Below, in pieces: positions 1 through 8,660 of a stretch of 64,000 nucleotides of DNA; position 1 is the first letter of the stretch; the number at the start of each line of letters is the position of its first letter. The notes below the pieces were generated by a model. It saw only the letters and a program-made list of their open reading frames with translations, had not been told where the DNA came from and searched no databases. The position numbers and the translations under genes are program-made. The stretch spans positions 1,159,893 to 1,223,892 of the forward strand of contig NZ_JAKRGF010000001.1 in assembly GCF_022347685.1 (NCBI RefSeq), read 5' to 3'. Origin of the DNA: Thalassobius sp. Cn5-15. Lineage in GTDB: Bacteria > Pseudomonadota > Alphaproteobacteria > Rhodobacterales > Rhodobacteraceae.

Positions 1-563
1 TTGCCGAAAGTGGTCTCCAGATCGATAACGTCACGCAGCAGAATGTCTTCGGACAGAAGTTCGTCGCGCCAGATGGTGATCGCCTGGAAGGTCAGCGGGC
101 TTTCGCACAGGCCGAGGATCATCGTGTTGCGGCCGGCCTCAATCCGTTTCGCAATCGCGATCTCGCCCTCACGGCTGAGCAGCTCAACCGACCCCATTTC
201 GCGCAGATACATGCGCACAGGGTCGTCAGTACGATCCAGTTTTTCCGAGGTGCCAGCGGCCAGGGCCACCTCACCCTTGTTGGACGACACATCAACCACG
301 GCGGTGGTTTTCTGCTCTTCGTCTTCGGCCTCTTCATCCTCAATGATGTTGATGCCCATTTCCGAAAGCATCGACATCACATCTTCGATCTGTTCCGAGG
401 ACACCTGATCCGGCGGCAGCACCTGGTTGAGCTGGTCATACGTGATGTAGCCGCGCTCGCGCGCCTCAGCGATCATACGTTTGACCGCGGTCTGGCTCAT
501 ATCAAGAGAGACCTCCGCGTCCTGATCGTCGGGCTTACGGTCTTCGGTGTCTTTGGCAGCCAT
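1..563 (-). CDS. rpoD: RNA polymerase sigma factor RpoD (sigma-70), 5' part only
   Basis: This is the N-terminal part of the housekeeping sigma factor, which directs RNA polymerase to general promoters. The reverse strand reads from ATG at 563 (MAAKDTEDRKPDD...) to the window edge without a stop. It contains the acidic sigma-70 region 1.1, with KRMIAEAREKGYITYDQLN and the SSEQIEDVMSMLSEMGINI stretch. The start of region 1.2 follows (DPVRMYLREMGSVELLSREGE). The gene lies directly downstream of dnaG in the same direction, the usual dnaG-rpoD arrangement in alphaproteobacteria. The remaining two thirds (regions 2 to 4) lie outside the window. Confidence 0.96.
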   Translation of the reverse strand, partial: MAAKDTEDRKPDDQDAEVSLDMSQTAVKRMIAEARERGYITYDQLNQVLPPDQVSSEQIEDVMSMLSEMGINIIEDEEAEDEEQKTTAVVDVSSNKGEVALAAGTSEKLDRTDDPVRMYLREMGSVELLSREGEIAIAKRIEAGRNTMILGLCESPLTFQAITIWRDELLSEDILLRDVIDLETTFG

Positions 564-712
564 AAAACTCTCCTAGAGGCGGACGGGTCCGGATTGGGTC
601 GAGGTCAGCGATTCGCTTAACTCGAATCAATAACGTGATTCCCAGATTCGGAAAGACGTTTACCCGCTTTTCTTTCGGTTTTCTTCACCAAATCGCTGCG
701 AATCAGTCTGGG

Positions 713-2725
713 TCAGCGTCTGGTGAAATTGATGTTGTTCAGAATCGCATCAAACGCATCGCGCTCTTCGCGGTTGATTCGGGCACCGTTTTCACCAACG
801 TCATAGTGCGCACGATCTTCTTGTTCGCTGCGCAATGCGCGGTTGCGGGTCTCGGTCGCTTGATGCAGGCGATGTGTCAGCGCCTCATCCTCTGAGGTGG
901 GCAGGTCTTCCTCTGCTTCGCTAATTTCAGCGTCCAGCCCACGTGTGGCCTGCAACTTGGCCAGTTCTTCAGACACCGACATGCGCACTGTATCCAAATC
1001 TCCGGCGCGGCGCACGGCGGGTGCAATGGCCACATGGGGCAGCGCGAACAGGCTTTCAAGGGCATAGGGGCCCAGCGCCTCAAAAATACGCCCCTCGACG
1101 TCGAGCAACTCACCACGGTCAGTGCAATCCAATAGGATGTTGCGAATGTCGCTGCGGTCGCGGTCATGGCACTGCATGCGATCAATCTGGCTGTCAAATT
1201 CCGGCAACAGCTGTGGTGTGCGGATCAAGGCGGCCAATATGACCGCTTCGCGCAGGTGGTTATCCGCCCCCTCCCCCGCAGACACCAGCATCGACGATTT
1301 GGTGCTGGCCAGCGGTGTGGGGGCAAAGCCACCCTTGCGCCAACCGCCTTTAAAACCCCCACCACGTTGGAAATCACGTTGGAAGCCGCGCTGCGGGGCC
1401 TCGTTAAAACCACGCCCGCCCTGCTGTTCACTGCGGCGGGAAAACCCAAACAGATCGCCGCGCAGATCTTTGATCGCCAGTCCGTAATGTTCCCGGATCG
1501 ACGGGTCACGGATCAGCTTGATCTTTTCACGCAGGGATTTGTCCAGAGCAGCCTTGCGTTCGGGGCTGTCAAAAACCTTTCCTTCGGTTTCGCGCTGCCA
1601 CAGCAGATCCACCATCGGGATCGCGTTATCCAGCAGCTCTTGCAGCTTCTCCGGCCCTTCCTGACGGATCAGATCATCGGGATCCTTGCCTTCGGGCATC
1701 AAAGCAAAACGCAGGGACTTCCCAGCCTCCAACAAGGGCAGCGCCAGATCAATCACCCGCATCGCCGCGCGCAGACCAGCAGTATCGCCATCCAGCGCAA
1801 TGATCGGCTCCGGCGCAATCCGCCACAAGAGTTGCAGCTGGTTTTCGGTGATCGCCGTGCCCAGCGGCGCGACAGAGGCACCAAACCCCGCCTCTGCCAG
1901 CGCGATCACATCCATATAGCCTTCGGCCACAATCAGCGGCTGCCCCTTACCCGCCGCCTCTCGCGCGGGGCCGTGGTTGTAAAGATTGCGGCCCTTATCA
2001 AACAGCGCTGTTTCCGAACTGTTGAGGTATTTGGCGTTGTCGTTGGGATCCATCGCACGACCGCCAAACGCAATGCAGCGCCCGCGGGGATCGCGGATCG
2101 GAAACATGATCCGGTTGCGGAAGGCATCATAGGGCTTGCCGCCTTTGTTAGACGGTTTCGCCAGTCCCGCACCAATGATCAGCTCTTCCTCAACCCCTTT
2201 GCCGCGCAGATGATCCCATAGGTTTTGCCACCCCTCCGGGGCAAAGCCGATTTCAAAACGCGCCTGCGTTTCCCCCATCAACCCACGACGCTGCAAATAG
2301 GCGCGCGCATCCGCTGCCACCCCCCGGCTGAGTTGCAGGCGGAAAAACTGCACCGCCATGTCCATGACATCAGACAGCTGGTTGCGCTTGTCGGCCTTCT
2401 TCTGCGCCTGCGGATCGCGCTGGGGCATCGGCATTCCGGCCTCACGGGCCAGAATTTCCACCGCCTCCATAAATTCCACATTCTCGGTTTCGCGGATGAA
2501 AGTGATAGCGTCCCCTTTGGCGTGGCAGCCAAAGCAGTAGTAGTACCCCTTGCGATCATCCACGTGGAACGAGGCCGATTTTTCCTGATGGAACGGGCAT
2601 GGTGCCCACATGTCACCCTTGCCCTGATTAGATTTGCGCTGGTCCCATATGACCTTGCGCCCCACCACCTGAGAGATGGAGGTGCGGTTGCGCAATTCGT
2701 CAAGGAAACCGGGGGGCAGACTCAT
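713..2725 (-). CDS. dnaG: DNA primase DnaG
   Basis: DnaG makes the RNA primers for leading and lagging strand replication and works with the replicative helicase. The protein has 670 residues, a normal length. An N-terminal CHC2-type zinc finger has C43, H46, C64 and C67 (CPFH...CFGCHAKGD). The catalytic core follows, with the TOPRIM motif EGYMDVIA at about 268-275 and ALDGDTAG further on. A Gly/Arg-rich low-complexity linker at about 430-470 (repeats of RGF/QRGG) separates the core from the C-terminal helicase-interaction domain. The start MSLPPGF is the natural one for this family. rpoD follows 149 bases downstream on the same strand. No transcription signal is clear in that gap. Confidence 0.97.
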   Translation of the reverse strand: MSLPPGFLDELRNRTSISQVVGRKVIWDQRKSNQGKGDMWAPCPFHQEKSASFHVDDRKGYYYCFGCHAKGDAITFIRETENVEFMEAVEILAREAGMPMPQRDPQAQKKADKRNQLSDVMDMAVQFFRLQLSRGVAADARAYLQRRGLMGETQARFEIGFAPEGWQNLWDHLRGKGVEEELIIGAGLAKPSNKGGKPYDAFRNRIMFPIRDPRGRCIAFGGRAMDPNDNAKYLNSSETALFDKGRNLYNHGPAREAAGKGQPLIVAEGYMDVIALAEAGFGASVAPLGTAITENQLQLLWRIAPEPIIALDGDTAGLRAAMRVIDLALPLLEAGKSLRFALMPEGKDPDDLIRQEGPEKLQELLDNAIPMVDLLWQRETEGKVFDSPERKAALDKSLREKIKLIRDPSIREHYGLAIKDLRGDLFGFSRRSEQQGGRGFNEAPQRGFQRDFQRGGGFKGGWRKGGFAPTPLASTKSSMLVSAGEGADNHLREAVILAALIRTPQLLPEFDSQIDRMQCHDRDRSDIRNILLDCTDRGELLDVEGRIFEALGPYALESLFALPHVAIAPAVRRAGDLDTVRMSVSEELAKLQATRGLDAEISEAEEDLPTSEDEALTHRLHQATETRNRALRSEQEDRAHYDVGENGARINREERDAFDAILNNINFTRR

Positions 2726-2774
2726 GAAGGGGACTATAGCGGGTTGCGGAGGTCAGGCAAAGGCGCAGACGTCT

Positions 2775-3107
2775 TTACCCCTCATACTGGTTACAGGCGG
2801 TGGCAAAGGTTGCGCTGACCTCCGGGCCCAGCTGCGCCTCTGGCAGGGTGTAAACCCAGTTCACCAAGAGATCGACATGCTGTTCATAGGGGCTATCTTT
2901 GATCTCATCTGACCGACGCACCAGCTTATCCGCGCGTTTCTGCGACCGGCTGTCCAGCCGATGCTGCACCGCTTTTTCCACAATCGCCGACTGCGCAGTA
3001 CAACGCGCCTCACGTTCCTCGGCGGTTTCTGCCTGCACCAGCGAGGCCGCCAGCAGGCAGGCGGTCACAGTGGCGGTACGGACGACGGGTTTGAAAATAC
3101 GCAGCAT
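2775..3107 (-). CDS. Small secreted protein of unknown function
   Basis: This is a 110-residue protein with a clear N-terminal signal peptide: basic MLRIFKPVVRTATV, a hydrophobic stretch, and a probable cleavage site after LVQA. The mature part is polar and helical, rich in Arg, Glu and Lys, with two cysteines (RCTAQ and ATACNQ) that could form a disulfide in the periplasm. I do not recognise a family. It lies 49 bases upstream of dnaG on the same strand and may be cotranscribed, but nothing ties its function to replication. Confidence 0.75.
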   Translation of the reverse strand: MLRIFKPVVRTATVTACLLAASLVQAETAEEREARCTAQSAIVEKAVQHRLDSRSQKRADKLVRRSDEIKDSPYEQHVDLLVNWVYTLPEAQLGPEVSATFATACNQYEG

Positions 3108-3439
3108 GATAGCCCCCTATCCGGTTATAGGTTCCGGCATTAAGATCCCCCCGTTTTGCCAGCCTCAATGCCCCCATGCAAGCCACTGCGGCATAAGGAT
3201 GGTCAAAATCATCATAGGTCTATATCAAAGAGCAGCTGCACGCCCATCAGTGCCATTTCACCCCCGTGCCAACCGCGTCAGACCCCAGCAATTCCTTGCG
3301 GGTGCCTTTTTTCCGCCCTGTTTGACCTCGATACATACGTAAGAATGCCCCCTTAACCAATAATTGCGCCTAAGACGCCCGGCTGCGTCGGCGTTTAGGG
3401 ATGTGAGGGACTCGGCGTTGAAACACAGAGGTTGAGAAG
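3108..3439. other. Intergenic stretch between divergent genes
   Basis: This 332-base gap separates the minus-strand secreted protein gene from the plus-strand TadG-like gene and must hold both promoters. Two short open frames here have no recognisable product. Only the AGAGG ribosome-binding site just before the ATG at 3440 is clear. I could not identify a convincing -35/-10 pair. Confidence 0.5.
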
Positions 3440-5125
3440 ATGAAGCGTACACATAGACTGCATATGCCGCGCCAGATGGCGCAGGGCTGCGCCAAAGCCG
3501 CGCGCCGTCTTGATCACTTCGGTCGGGACGAAAGCGGCGCTGTACTTCTGTTTGCCATGTTCATGCTGACCTGCATGCTGATGATCGGCGGGGTCGGTAT
3601 TGACCTGATGCGGTTTGAACGAGACCGGATGTCGCTGCAGAACACGCTGGACAGCGCGGTTCTGGCCGCCGCTGATCTGGACCAGACCCAACCCGCCCGT
3701 CAGGTGGTAGAGGATTACTTCCAGAAAGCTGGCGTTGGCGCCTCGCTCACCAGCGTGAACGTGGATGAAGGCATCGGCTTCCGCTCCGTATCGGTGACGG
3801 CAGAATCCAAGATCAACACCCATTTCATGAAACTGTTCAACATCAAGACACTGACCGCGCCGGCGACCGGCAAAGCGGAAGAGCGGATTGATGGTATCGA
3901 GATTTCGCTGGTGTTGGATGTCTCCGGCTCGATGAACTCCAACTCACGTCTGAAACGTCTGCGCCCTGCCGCGCGCTCCTTTGTGGATACGGTTCTCGAA
4001 TCTGCTCAGGAAGGCAACATCTACGTTTCTATCGTGCCTTACGCGACGCAGGTGGCGGTGGGCAAAAACCTGCTGGATCAATACACTGTCAGCGACGAAC
4101 ATGAGTATTCCCACTGCGTGAACTTTGCCAGCGCGGATTTCAACCGCACATCGATTTCCCCCAACACCGAACTGGACCGGACAGCGCATTTTGATCCGTG
4201 GTATCACCGCGAATTGAACGAGGACTCAGAAAGTGACTTCCACCGGGTTTGCGCAACCGGCAACAACCTGCAGGTCCTGCCATTTTCCAACAACCGCACC
4301 ACGTTGCACAACTACATCAACAAGCTGACCGCACGCGGCAACACCTCGATTGATCTGGGCATGAAATGGGGCGCCGCACTGGTGGATCCTTCGACGCAGC
4401 CGGTGCTGACTGGTCTGATCGACGATGGTCACGCCCCGAACGCATTCCGCGGTCGCCCGCATGAATTCAACAACAGCAGCACGCTGAAAGTGGTGGTGCT
4501 GATGACCGATGGGCGCAACACCAACCAGTATTACCTGAATGACTCGGTAAAATCTGGTGCCAGCGGTGTGTGGTACAACGCCGAAGCCAAGGTTTATTCG
4601 GTCTACAACGGCTTTTACAACAACCGCCATAACTACTACTGGCCTGACAGCGGCAAATATACCGATCATCCCTATGGCAACGGCACATATGAAGAATGCC
4701 GCTGGGAGTGGACGCGCAACCGATGGGGGAACTGGTATCAGGTGCAACGCTGCGAGAACGTAGATGAACCTGGAACCGCGGTGAACCTGACCTACCCCGA
4801 ACTATGGAACCGTGCCTCGCTGACCTGGAACCGTGACGAAAACTACGGCTTTGATCAGAACCGTCAGTGGAAATACTACAACAGCATCCGCCACTACCAC
4901 GGCGCCAACACCAAGGACGCCCGCACCAATGCGATCTGCACCGCCGCCAAAAACAACGGCATTGTGATCTTCACCGTCGGCTTTGAGGCGCCCGATCGTG
5001 GTCAGAACGTGCTGCGCAAATGCGCCAGCTCTGACGGGCACCACTTCGATGTGGATGGTCTGGCGATTGATGACGCCTTTGAATCCATCGCCGCGTCGAT
5101 CCGTAAACTGAGGCTGGTACAATGA
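3440..5125 (+). CDS. TadG-like envelope protein with von Willebrand A domain
   Basis: The protein has 561 residues. A basic N-terminus is followed by the pilin-like segment ESGAVLLFAMFMLTCMLMIG and then GVGIDLMRFERDRMSLQNTLD, the hallmark of TadG/TadE-like pseudopilin proteins that are processed and held in the inner membrane. From about residue 153 a von Willebrand A domain begins with the MIDAS motif DVSGSMN. A long Tyr/Asn/Trp-rich insert sits around 360-450 and the fold closes with VIFTVGFEAPD. It is the first gene of a three-gene set and overlaps the next by ATGA. TadG-like proteins are usually linked to Flp/Tad pili, but the secretion ATPase and other tad genes are absent here, so its partners must be elsewhere. 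Confidence 0.85.
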   Translation: MKRTHRLHMPRQMAQGCAKAARRLDHFGRDESGAVLLFAMFMLTCMLMIGGVGIDLMRFERDRMSLQNTLDSAVLAAADLDQTQPARQVVEDYFQKAGVGASLTSVNVDEGIGFRSVSVTAESKINTHFMKLFNIKTLTAPATGKAEERIDGIEISLVLDVSGSMNSNSRLKRLRPAARSFVDTVLESAQEGNIYVSIVPYATQVAVGKNLLDQYTVSDEHEYSHCVNFASADFNRTSISPNTELDRTAHFDPWYHRELNEDSESDFHRVCATGNNLQVLPFSNNRTTLHNYINKLTARGNTSIDLGMKWGAALVDPSTQPVLTGLIDDGHAPNAFRGRPHEFNNSSTLKVVVLMTDGRNTNQYYLNDSVKSGASGVWYNAEAKVYSVYNGFYNNRHNYYWPDSGKYTDHPYGNGTYEECRWEWTRNRWGNWYQVQRCENVDEPGTAVNLTYPELWNRASLTWNRDENYGFDQNRQWKYYNSIRHYHGANTKDARTNAICTAAKNNGIVIFTVGFEAPDRGQNVLRKCASSDGHHFDVDGLAIDDAFESIAASIRKLRLVQ

Positions 5126-5748
5126 GTGGTCTGTTTTCCAAATCCAAGCGGACGCAGCCGCGCTGCCCAATGCCAGCCACATCCTTTGGCCATCGTCTGC
5201 GCCAAAAAATCGGCCAGCGGGTCAACCAGAAACTGGGCCATACTTTCAGCAAGGAAGAAGACGGCAGTGCCGCATTGGAATTTGCCGTCGTCGCCCCCCT
5301 GTTGATGCTGATCCTGTTTTCAACCTTTGAACTGGGCTTGCTGACAGTGCGTGAAACCCTGCTGGAACGGGCGCTTGATCTGACGGTGCGCGACATCCGC
5401 CTGGGCACTGGCACCGCACCGCAGCATGATGAGCTGAAAGCCCGCATCTGCGACCGCGCCTATCTGCTGCACGACTGCAGCAGCAACCTGCGGATTGAGA
5501 TGATCCAGCTGGATCCGCGCAACTGGACCGACCCGCGCGCCGATGCCGATTGCACCGATCGCAGCCGTGACGTGGAGCCGGTGCGTGCCTTTGTGCATGG
5601 TCGTGAAAACGAAATGATGCTTGTGCGTGTCTGCGTCAAGGTAGAGCCCCTCTTCCCGACCAGTGGCCTGGGTGAGGCGCTGCACAAGGATGGCGCTGGG
5701 GATTATTCGCTGATCGCCCGATCCGCCTTCGTACAGGAGCCGCGCTAA
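5122..5748 (+). CDS. TadE-family pseudopilin-like protein
   Basis: This 208-residue protein starts inside the stop codon of the TadG-like gene (ATGA), so the two are translationally coupled. After about 45 basic residues comes EEDGSAALEFAVVAPLLMLI and a hydrophobic helix ending FELGLLTVRE. This is the TadE signature: a prepilin-like processing region with the conserved Glu, then one membrane segment. The rest is a periplasmic domain with several cysteines (CDRAYLLHDCSS, DADCTDRS, VRVCVK). Its likely job is as a minor pseudopilin or assembly factor in the Tad/Flp system. Confidence 0.85.
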   Translation: MSGLFSKSKRTQPRCPMPATSFGHRLRQKIGQRVNQKLGHTFSKEEDGSAALEFAVVAPLLMLILFSTFELGLLTVRETLLERALDLTVRDIRLGTGTAPQHDELKARICDRAYLLHDCSSNLRIEMIQLDPRNWTDPRADADCTDRSRDVEPVRAFVHGRENEMMLVRVCVKVEPLFPTSGLGEALHKDGAGDYSLIARSAFVQEPR

Positions 5749-6329
5749 TGTTGAACGCTGTGACTTACCTGCCCAAACGTGCCGCTTCGGCAACCCGTCG
5801 GTTCGCCACCCGCTTTGTCAAGGATGGCAGTGGCTCCGTCGCGGTCGAGGCCGTGCTGATCCTGCCCTTCCTGCTGTGGACCTTTCTGGCGACCTACGTC
5901 TACTTCGACGCCTTCCGCCAAAGCTCGGTCAACCTGCGGGCCGCTTATACTATCGGTGACATGCTCAGCCGGGAAACTGCGGCGGTGAATGACACCTATG
6001 TCTCTTCGATGCAGAACCTGTTCGAATTTCTTTCGAAACGCAACTCGGACCCTGCGGTGCGTATTTCGGTGGCCATGTGGGACGAAGAGGACAGCCGCTA
6101 TAAACTGGACTGGTCCGAGGCCCGCGGTGGTCGCGCGCCCCTCAACGAGGACGGCGTCAACGCCATGCGCACCCGCCTGCCCGACCTGCCGGACAACGAA
6201 CGGGTGATCCTTGTGGAAACATGGAGCACGTATAAACCGCTGTTCAACGTCGGCCTCAGCGAGGATGATCTTTACAACATGGTCTTCACCAGCCCGCGTT
6301 TTGCACCGCAACTGGTGTTCCAGAACTGA
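5748..6329 (+). CDS. TadE/TadG-like pilus assembly protein
   Basis: The protein has 193 residues and starts within the stop codon of the preceding TadE-like gene (TAATG). It contains KDGSGSVAVEAVLILPFLLW followed by a hydrophobic segment and a YVYFDAFRQSSVNLRAAYTI stretch, again the TadE/TadG pattern of a short cytoplasmic head, one membrane helix and a periplasmic domain. With the two upstream genes it forms a compact cistron trio for a Tad-like surface structure. No terminator is clear in the 27 bases before the convergent gene at 6357. Confidence 0.83.
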   Translation: MLNAVTYLPKRAASATRRFATRFVKDGSGSVAVEAVLILPFLLWTFLATYVYFDAFRQSSVNLRAAYTIGDMLSRETAAVNDTYVSSMQNLFEFLSKRNSDPAVRISVAMWDEEDSRYKLDWSEARGGRAPLNEDGVNAMRTRLPDLPDNERVILVETWSTYKPLFNVGLSEDDLYNMVFTSPRFAPQLVFQN

Positions 6330-6356
6330 TCTTCCCGTCAGTCAAGCGAAACGATA

Positions 6357-6914
6357 TCAGGCGCTGCGCTCTGCGATGAGCGCCTGAATCAATTCTGCCA
6401 TGATCTTGGTCTGATTGCCCGGCGTCACACCGCCAACGCCAACCCGCGCGCCCAAACGCCACCATAGACCTGGCCGCCAGCTGCGCGGCAGCTGAGCCCC
6501 GTCCAGCAGCGCCAGGTCCAGACGCAAGAGAAAACCGTTTGACGGTTTGAACGCAAAGGCGCCGCGATCTACCGACTTGATCGCCTGAACCGGCGCAATC
6601 AGCGTGCCGTCACCGTCGCGCAGCCCGCTACGGGTCAGCGCAATGTGGGATCCGGTGCTGGCGTACATTTTCGCCGACAGCGCCAGCGACAATGCGCCAA
6701 GTGACACCACAAAGACCTGCAACAGGATCTGCGCCGGTGGCGCGGTAAAGCCGAAGATCACCAGCAACATCCCAAGAACCGCCAGCATCCCCAGTGCCAG
6801 CCAGCGCCGCGAAGCTGAAACAGTAACCATGGCCAGAACCTCTTCGCCCGCAGGTCCGCCCTGCGGCGTAGTTTGCACCTGTTCTGGCTCTGGGCTGTGA
6901 TCTGTCGGCTGCAT
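6357..6914 (-). CDS. Predicted two-helix membrane protein of unknown function
   Basis: The protein has 185 residues when started at ATG 6914 (MQPTDHSPE), which follows a strong GAGGAG ribosome-binding site. An upstream in-frame extension to 7322 lacks protein-like character and is rejected. After a polar, Pro/Gln-rich head come two adjacent hydrophobic segments (about residues 36-57 and 62-84), then a soluble C-terminal domain with ALTRSGLRDGDGTLIAP and VDRGAFAFKPSNGFLLRLD. That layout resembles small membrane proteins with a PH-like cytoplasmic domain, but I do not recognise a named family. It stands alone, convergent with the Tad-like genes. Confidence 0.7.
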   Translation of the reverse strand: MQPTDHSPEPEQVQTTPQGGPAGEEVLAMVTVSASRRWLALGMLAVLGMLLVIFGFTAPPAQILLQVFVVSLGALSLALSAKMYASTGSHIALTRSGLRDGDGTLIAPVQAIKSVDRGAFAFKPSNGFLLRLDLALLDGAQLPRSWRPGLWWRLGARVGVGGVTPGNQTKIMAELIQALIAERSA

Positions 6915-7163
6915 ATTGCGCTCCTCATCAATGCTTAGGCGCTCATAGCCTGCGCAGAGGCGCAATTCCAGCCTTATCCCCAGCACCGCTATTTCCTGGC
7001 ACAGCTTTGCCACGCCAGAGATGGCATAACTCTGATGCAAAAATTTCATGGCCCAATACCGTACAGCCCCACGACCTGCGCCGATACTCTGAGCATCGTC
7101 CCTTTCTACAGGCCCTGTGAGCCGCCTGACCACGCACCTGAGGCAAAGTCGTAGAATTGACGC

Positions 7164-7192
7164 TTGCCACAGGTGCACGCCGCCCCTAGCAT
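7164..7192 (+). promoter_or_regulatory. Candidate sigma-70 promoter for the small gene at 7220
   Basis: TTGCCA at 7164-7169 and TAGCAT at 7187-7192 are separated by exactly 17 bases. Transcription would begin about 20 bases before the ATG at 7220. This is the only feature I can name in the 305-base divergent gap between 6915 and 7219. Confidence 0.4.
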
Positions 7193-7219
7193 GGCACAAA
7201 CCACTGATATAGCGAATAA

Positions 7220-7504
7220 ATGTCAGGATGGGGCACACCAGAGCAAGAGGCGGACCGCCGCCGTATGCTGGCCGAGGAAACAGCAGCAATGCTGGACGGC
7301 GCCGCAGGCAATACACATTCACACCACCGGTTCAAAAACCCCGGCAGTTTCCTTGCGGGCTCAATGGCCGCAAGGCGCGATGTACACAGCGGCAAGACCC
7401 GTGCCGAGGCCGCGATCGAATGGTCAGTGCGCCTGCTGGGCGCTGCGATTTTCATCGGTTTGTTCTATCTGGTCACAGACAGCGTGGACCTGATCCCTTG
7501 GTAA
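7220..7504 (+). CDS. Small membrane-anchored protein of unknown function
   Basis: This 94-residue protein has a polar N-terminal two thirds rich in Arg, Ala and His (TPEQEADRRRMLAEET, THSHHRFKNPGS) and a single hydrophobic helix near the C-terminus (LLGAAIFIGLFYLVTDSVDL). A tail-anchored cytoplasmic protein is the simplest reading. I do not recognise a family. A promoter-like pair lies just upstream, and the gene is convergent with the TetR gene that ends 8 bases later. Confidence 0.6.
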   Translation: MSGWGTPEQEADRRRMLAEETAAMLDGAAGNTHSHHRFKNPGSFLAGSMAARRDVHSGKTRAEAAIEWSVRLLGAAIFIGLFYLVTDSVDLIPW

Positions 7505-7511
7505 GCCGTCT

Positions 7512-8099
7512 TCAAACACAGACCGATTTGCGCACCATATCCCAATAGAGAACCTCAACCTCATCGCCAGATAGACGCCCGCTTGGGCGATACCATGTGG
7601 TCACACCGGTCAGCATCGCAATCACCGCCATAGTGGTGATGCGAATATCACTGGCCGCAAACAGCCCCGCATGAACGCCTTCGCGCAGGATCTCTTCCAG
7701 CTCTGCCTCATAGCGGCGGCGCAACTCTTCGATGGCGGCAAAATTGGCCTCTGTCAAGTTGCGCAGCTCCATATAGGCGATAAACACTTCATCGGGACGG
7801 TTGAGGTGATAGCGGATGTGAAAACGGGCGAAATCCTCCAGTCGCGTCAATGGATCGCCCCCCTTCGCGCGGCCCTGCCGCTGCTCTAGCAGGTGTTCCA
7901 TATGGCTGCGCATCAGATCAAACAGCAACGTCTGCTTGTCCGGCGTGTAGTTATAAAGCGCACCGGCCTGCACCCCCACCTCGCGCGCGATCTGTCGCAT
8001 AGAAACGGCCGCAAAGCCATGTTGCGCAAACAGCCGCAACGCCGCGCCAAGGACGCGGGGGCCAGTGATATCGGAATGGGATCCAGCGGTTCTTGCCAT
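7512..8099 (-). CDS. TetR-family transcriptional regulator
   Basis: This is a DNA-binding repressor of TetR type, about 195 residues from ATG 8099 (MARTAGSHSD). The N-terminal helix-turn-helix is typical: ALRLFAQHGFAAVSMRQIA then EVGVQAGALYNYTPDKQTLL. The C-terminal ligand-binding domain is divergent (YMELRNLTEANFAAIEELRR). A start ten codons earlier at 8129 is possible; neither has a strong ribosome-binding site, and the shorter form matches usual family N-termini. The regulated genes are not evident. The divergent neighbour is a lipoprotein gene about 190 bases away. Confidence 0.85.
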   Translation of the reverse strand: MARTAGSHSDITGPRVLGAALRLFAQHGFAAVSMRQIAREVGVQAGALYNYTPDKQTLLFDLMRSHMEHLLEQRQGRAKGGDPLTRLEDFARFHIRYHLNRPDEVFIAYMELRNLTEANFAAIEELRRRYEAELEEILREGVHAGLFAASDIRITTMAVIAMLTGVTTWYRPSGRLSGDEVEVLYWDMVRKSVCV

Positions 8100-8286
8100 A
8101 CCTGCCACGCTATCTGAACAGATGTTCATATCCTAGAAGAAATGGCACTGAGGCGCCAATCGCCGCTCCATAGCACAGACACCCCCATTGCCAACCCTCT
8201 TGACCGCTACTATTGCCGAACCTCTTGCCAAGCAGCCACGCCACGGGCCATACGAGGGCGTCTGTTATTGATCGGATCCTGTTCTT

Positions 8287-8538
8287 ATGCGCCGCGCCAC
8301 ACCTCTGTACTGTCTGAGCCTCTTCGTCATCGTGACGGCCTGCGCGCCCGCTGGCATCCCGGATCAGGCTGTTCCCGCGGCCCAAAACGCGCCCTATCCC
8401 GAACTGGTGCCACTGGAAACCGTACTGGCAGGCCAGGCCACAGCCGACCTCAGCACCGAAACCAGCGATAAACTGCGCGCCCGTGCCGCCGCCCTACGCG
8501 CCCGCGCCGCGCGGCTGCGTGCCCAAAACGGCGGCTGA
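8287..8538 (+). CDS. Small predicted lipoprotein with Arg/Ala helix
   Basis: This 83-residue protein has a lipoprotein signal peptide: basic MRRATP, a hydrophobic core, and the lipobox VTAC with the cysteine at residue 19. The next residue is Ala. The mature protein ends in a strikingly regular Arg/Ala segment (RARAAALRARAARLRAQ), likely one amphipathic helix or a short coiled coil. Similar short Arg/Ala lipoproteins occur near hom in related genomes, as far as I recall, but no function is known to me. Confidence 0.72.
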   Translation: MRRATPLYCLSLFVIVTACAPAGIPDQAVPAAQNAPYPELVPLETVLAGQATADLSTETSDKLRARAAALRARAARLRAQNGG

Positions 8539-8660
8539 GGGCACCCTACAGCCGTCCTTCCCCCCGCATCGCAGGCCCCGCACTGCAATTGCCGCGTTGC
8601 ACAGGGGCGCAAAGCCCGATACATCGCCAAGGGAATGATATGTCAGTTCAGGAGGGCCAG

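Noticed and set aside
1166..2221. 351-codon plus-strand open frame inside dnaG
   Set aside because: It is fully antisense to dnaG, which has all primase motifs. The frame's composition (Gln/His/Arg-rich) is the usual mirror of a high-GC gene.
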